64,000 nucleotides of DNA, from assembly GCA_003254885.1 (NCBI GenBank), contig QANT01003861.1:1-64000 (forward strand). The letters run 5' to 3'. The notes under the pieces were generated by a model. It searched no databases and was not told the origin of the DNA. It saw nothing but the letters and a program-made list of their open reading frames with translations. The translations under genes and the position numbers were made by a program. How positions within the stretch are numbered: the stretch's first letter is position 1; every line of letters starts with the position of its first letter. Below, piece by piece: positions 62,901 through 64,000 of this stretch. The DNA comes from Purshia tridentata. Its lineage: Eukaryota; Streptophyta; Magnoliopsida; Rosales; Rosaceae.

Positions 62901-64000
62901 CTTCCATGCAACGCTTCTCCTCATGCTTAAGCTGTCTGTAAAAATAAAAATGCCATTAAGATTTAAACAAAGGTATGTCATTTCAAAGCAAGAAAATAAT
63001 CTGAATTAGGAACTCAAAATAAAAGAACACAGGAAGACCTCATGCCACTCCACATTCTTATTCATATAAATTACATGCCTGTTTTTGGAGGGGAAAAAGA
63101 AAAACAAATAGGTCATTACTTGTCTAATACAACCCAACTGGCTTGAGCTTTCTTGGCCTCTACAGCCACAGACCCAGAAGGTGATCCAGAAATAATCTTT
63201 ATCTTGACATTTATCTACAAAATAAAGTTAAGCAAGGCATCAACAAAAGTAGAAATGAAGTATTAGGAATAATAATATATATCAATGCACTTACCTTATT
63301 TGGATCATAAACTTCATGAAGCTGAAGGATCATCTGGGAGCAGGAATCTGAAATATCGCCCTTCAGCTCGGACGTGTTTCCTGAATGAGACTTCCTGTGA
63401 CCACTGGCACAGTCCCCTGCAAATCTTGGGAAACCCCATAACTTTCTACCTGAAAATTGGTGAAAATAACTTAGTTGTCCGTATCAAAATTTTCATCAAG
63501 CTAACAACGTGTGAAAATGGAAAGAGATGCTGGATTTGGAGCTTAAAGACTAAAGTTCACCTTCACATTTGGTCCACTAAAACTTAAATGCAAGTGTGTT
63601 TTCACATCAAACAACAGAGTTGAGCATTTTAATAATGTAAACAAACCAAAATCATCCATAGATGACCATCACAAACTCCAATGACAGCATAGGTGTAATC
63701 ACAGATGAGGAAGAGGATTCACATGGACACCATAAAGTCAAATGAATTTCAATCAACAACATCCAACCTCAATAACCCAGAACACGGAAAAACTTTACTG
63801 ATCATAAAAAAAGGGGCACTACAAGTAATCCAATTGTAACAATATTGACTGGTAGATACCTGAATTGTATCAAACAACAAAAAGTAAATGGGAATAAACA
63901 AAATTGGTGGAAAGGAACCAAAAGATAGGTGATCTTTTGCAAGAGATGTGCAAAATCAAGGGGGAACTATTACAGTATAGACATTAAAGTAAAACCCACC
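59991..64000 (-). CDS. USP-type receptor-like cytoplasmic kinase, N-terminus beyond the window
   Basis: Eight exons are visible: 63449-63295, 63214-63120, 62935-61896, 61776-61616, 61270-61194, 61093-60946, 60759-60610 and 60239-59991, about 691 residues. The first exon, which in homologues holds most of the USPA-like domain, must lie past 64000; 63450-64000 reads as intron. The visible start [19 protein letters not shown] and [18 protein letters not shown] finish that domain. An S/T/P-rich linker follows. The kinase domain starts near [13 protein letters not shown] and has [35 protein letters not shown] and GTFGYLAPEYA, all catalytic residues being present. The C-terminus has a Q6 tract from CTG repeats at 60123-60140. 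Homologues are At3g13690 and At1g55200 (recalled). The residue between HLY and RHREPLEW is R where Arabidopsis has G. Substrates are unknown. Confidence 0.95.

Overview
The window looks like nuclear DNA of a core eudicot. It is AT-rich, with GT-AG introns, plant-type promoters, many GA/CT and TA microsatellites, and plant-only families (CYP90D, CBL10, PRA1.F, FLX-like, PLD epsilon). A woody rosid such as a Rosaceae species would fit the spacing and low repeat load, but that is a guess. Ten protein genes could be built exon by exon, and every complete model closes in frame.

Layout. 1-7.5 kb has no recognisable gene. A copia-type LTR fossil lies at about 7.5-8.5 kb. A Mini-ribonuclease III gene (-) follows at 8976-12531. 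Then come a transposon-scarred spacer, the DEAD-box helicase RH20 (+, 14373-19225), a small single-pass membrane protein (+, 20866-23625), the brassinosteroid C-23 hydroxylase CYP90D1 (+, 26294-31088) and FLX-like 3 (+, 33412-35102). A 5.4 kb gene-poor stretch carries a long inverted repeat. Next are CBL10 (-, 40534-42466), phospholipase D epsilon (-, 43428-46425), an LTR-like fossil (about 50-51 kb), an intronless PRA1.F gene (+, 51324-51896), a complete non-autonomous hAT element (52213-52815), a two-RRM protein (+, 53853-56961), a cluster of four tRNA-like cassettes (58.2-59.6 kb) and a USP-type receptor-like cytoplasmic kinase (-, 59991 to past the right edge).

The gene order matches, from memory, the union of two Arabidopsis blocks: At1g55140-At1g55200 (RNase III, RH20, At1g55160, FLXL3, PLD epsilon, PRA1.F2, kinase) and At3g13690-At3g13740 (kinase, RRM, PRA1.F3/F4, CYP90D1, RNase III). 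The window therefore looks like the unduplicated ancestral order from which those two blocks lost genes in complementary fashion; CBL10 is the extra gene.

The genes are not an operon. Functions span plastid rRNA processing (Mini-III), RNA remodelling (RH20), brassinosteroid synthesis (CYP90D1), flowering-related coiled-coil proteins (FLX-like), Ca2+/salt signalling (CBL10), membrane lipid signalling (PLD epsilon), vesicle traffic (PRA1.F), RNA binding and protein phosphorylation. The most unusual signal is the tRNA-like cluster between the RRM and kinase genes: four ~45-62 nt units with a base-paired acceptor-like stem, a canonical T-arm/B-box in three of them, no anticodon arm, an upstream TATA and a T-run terminator.
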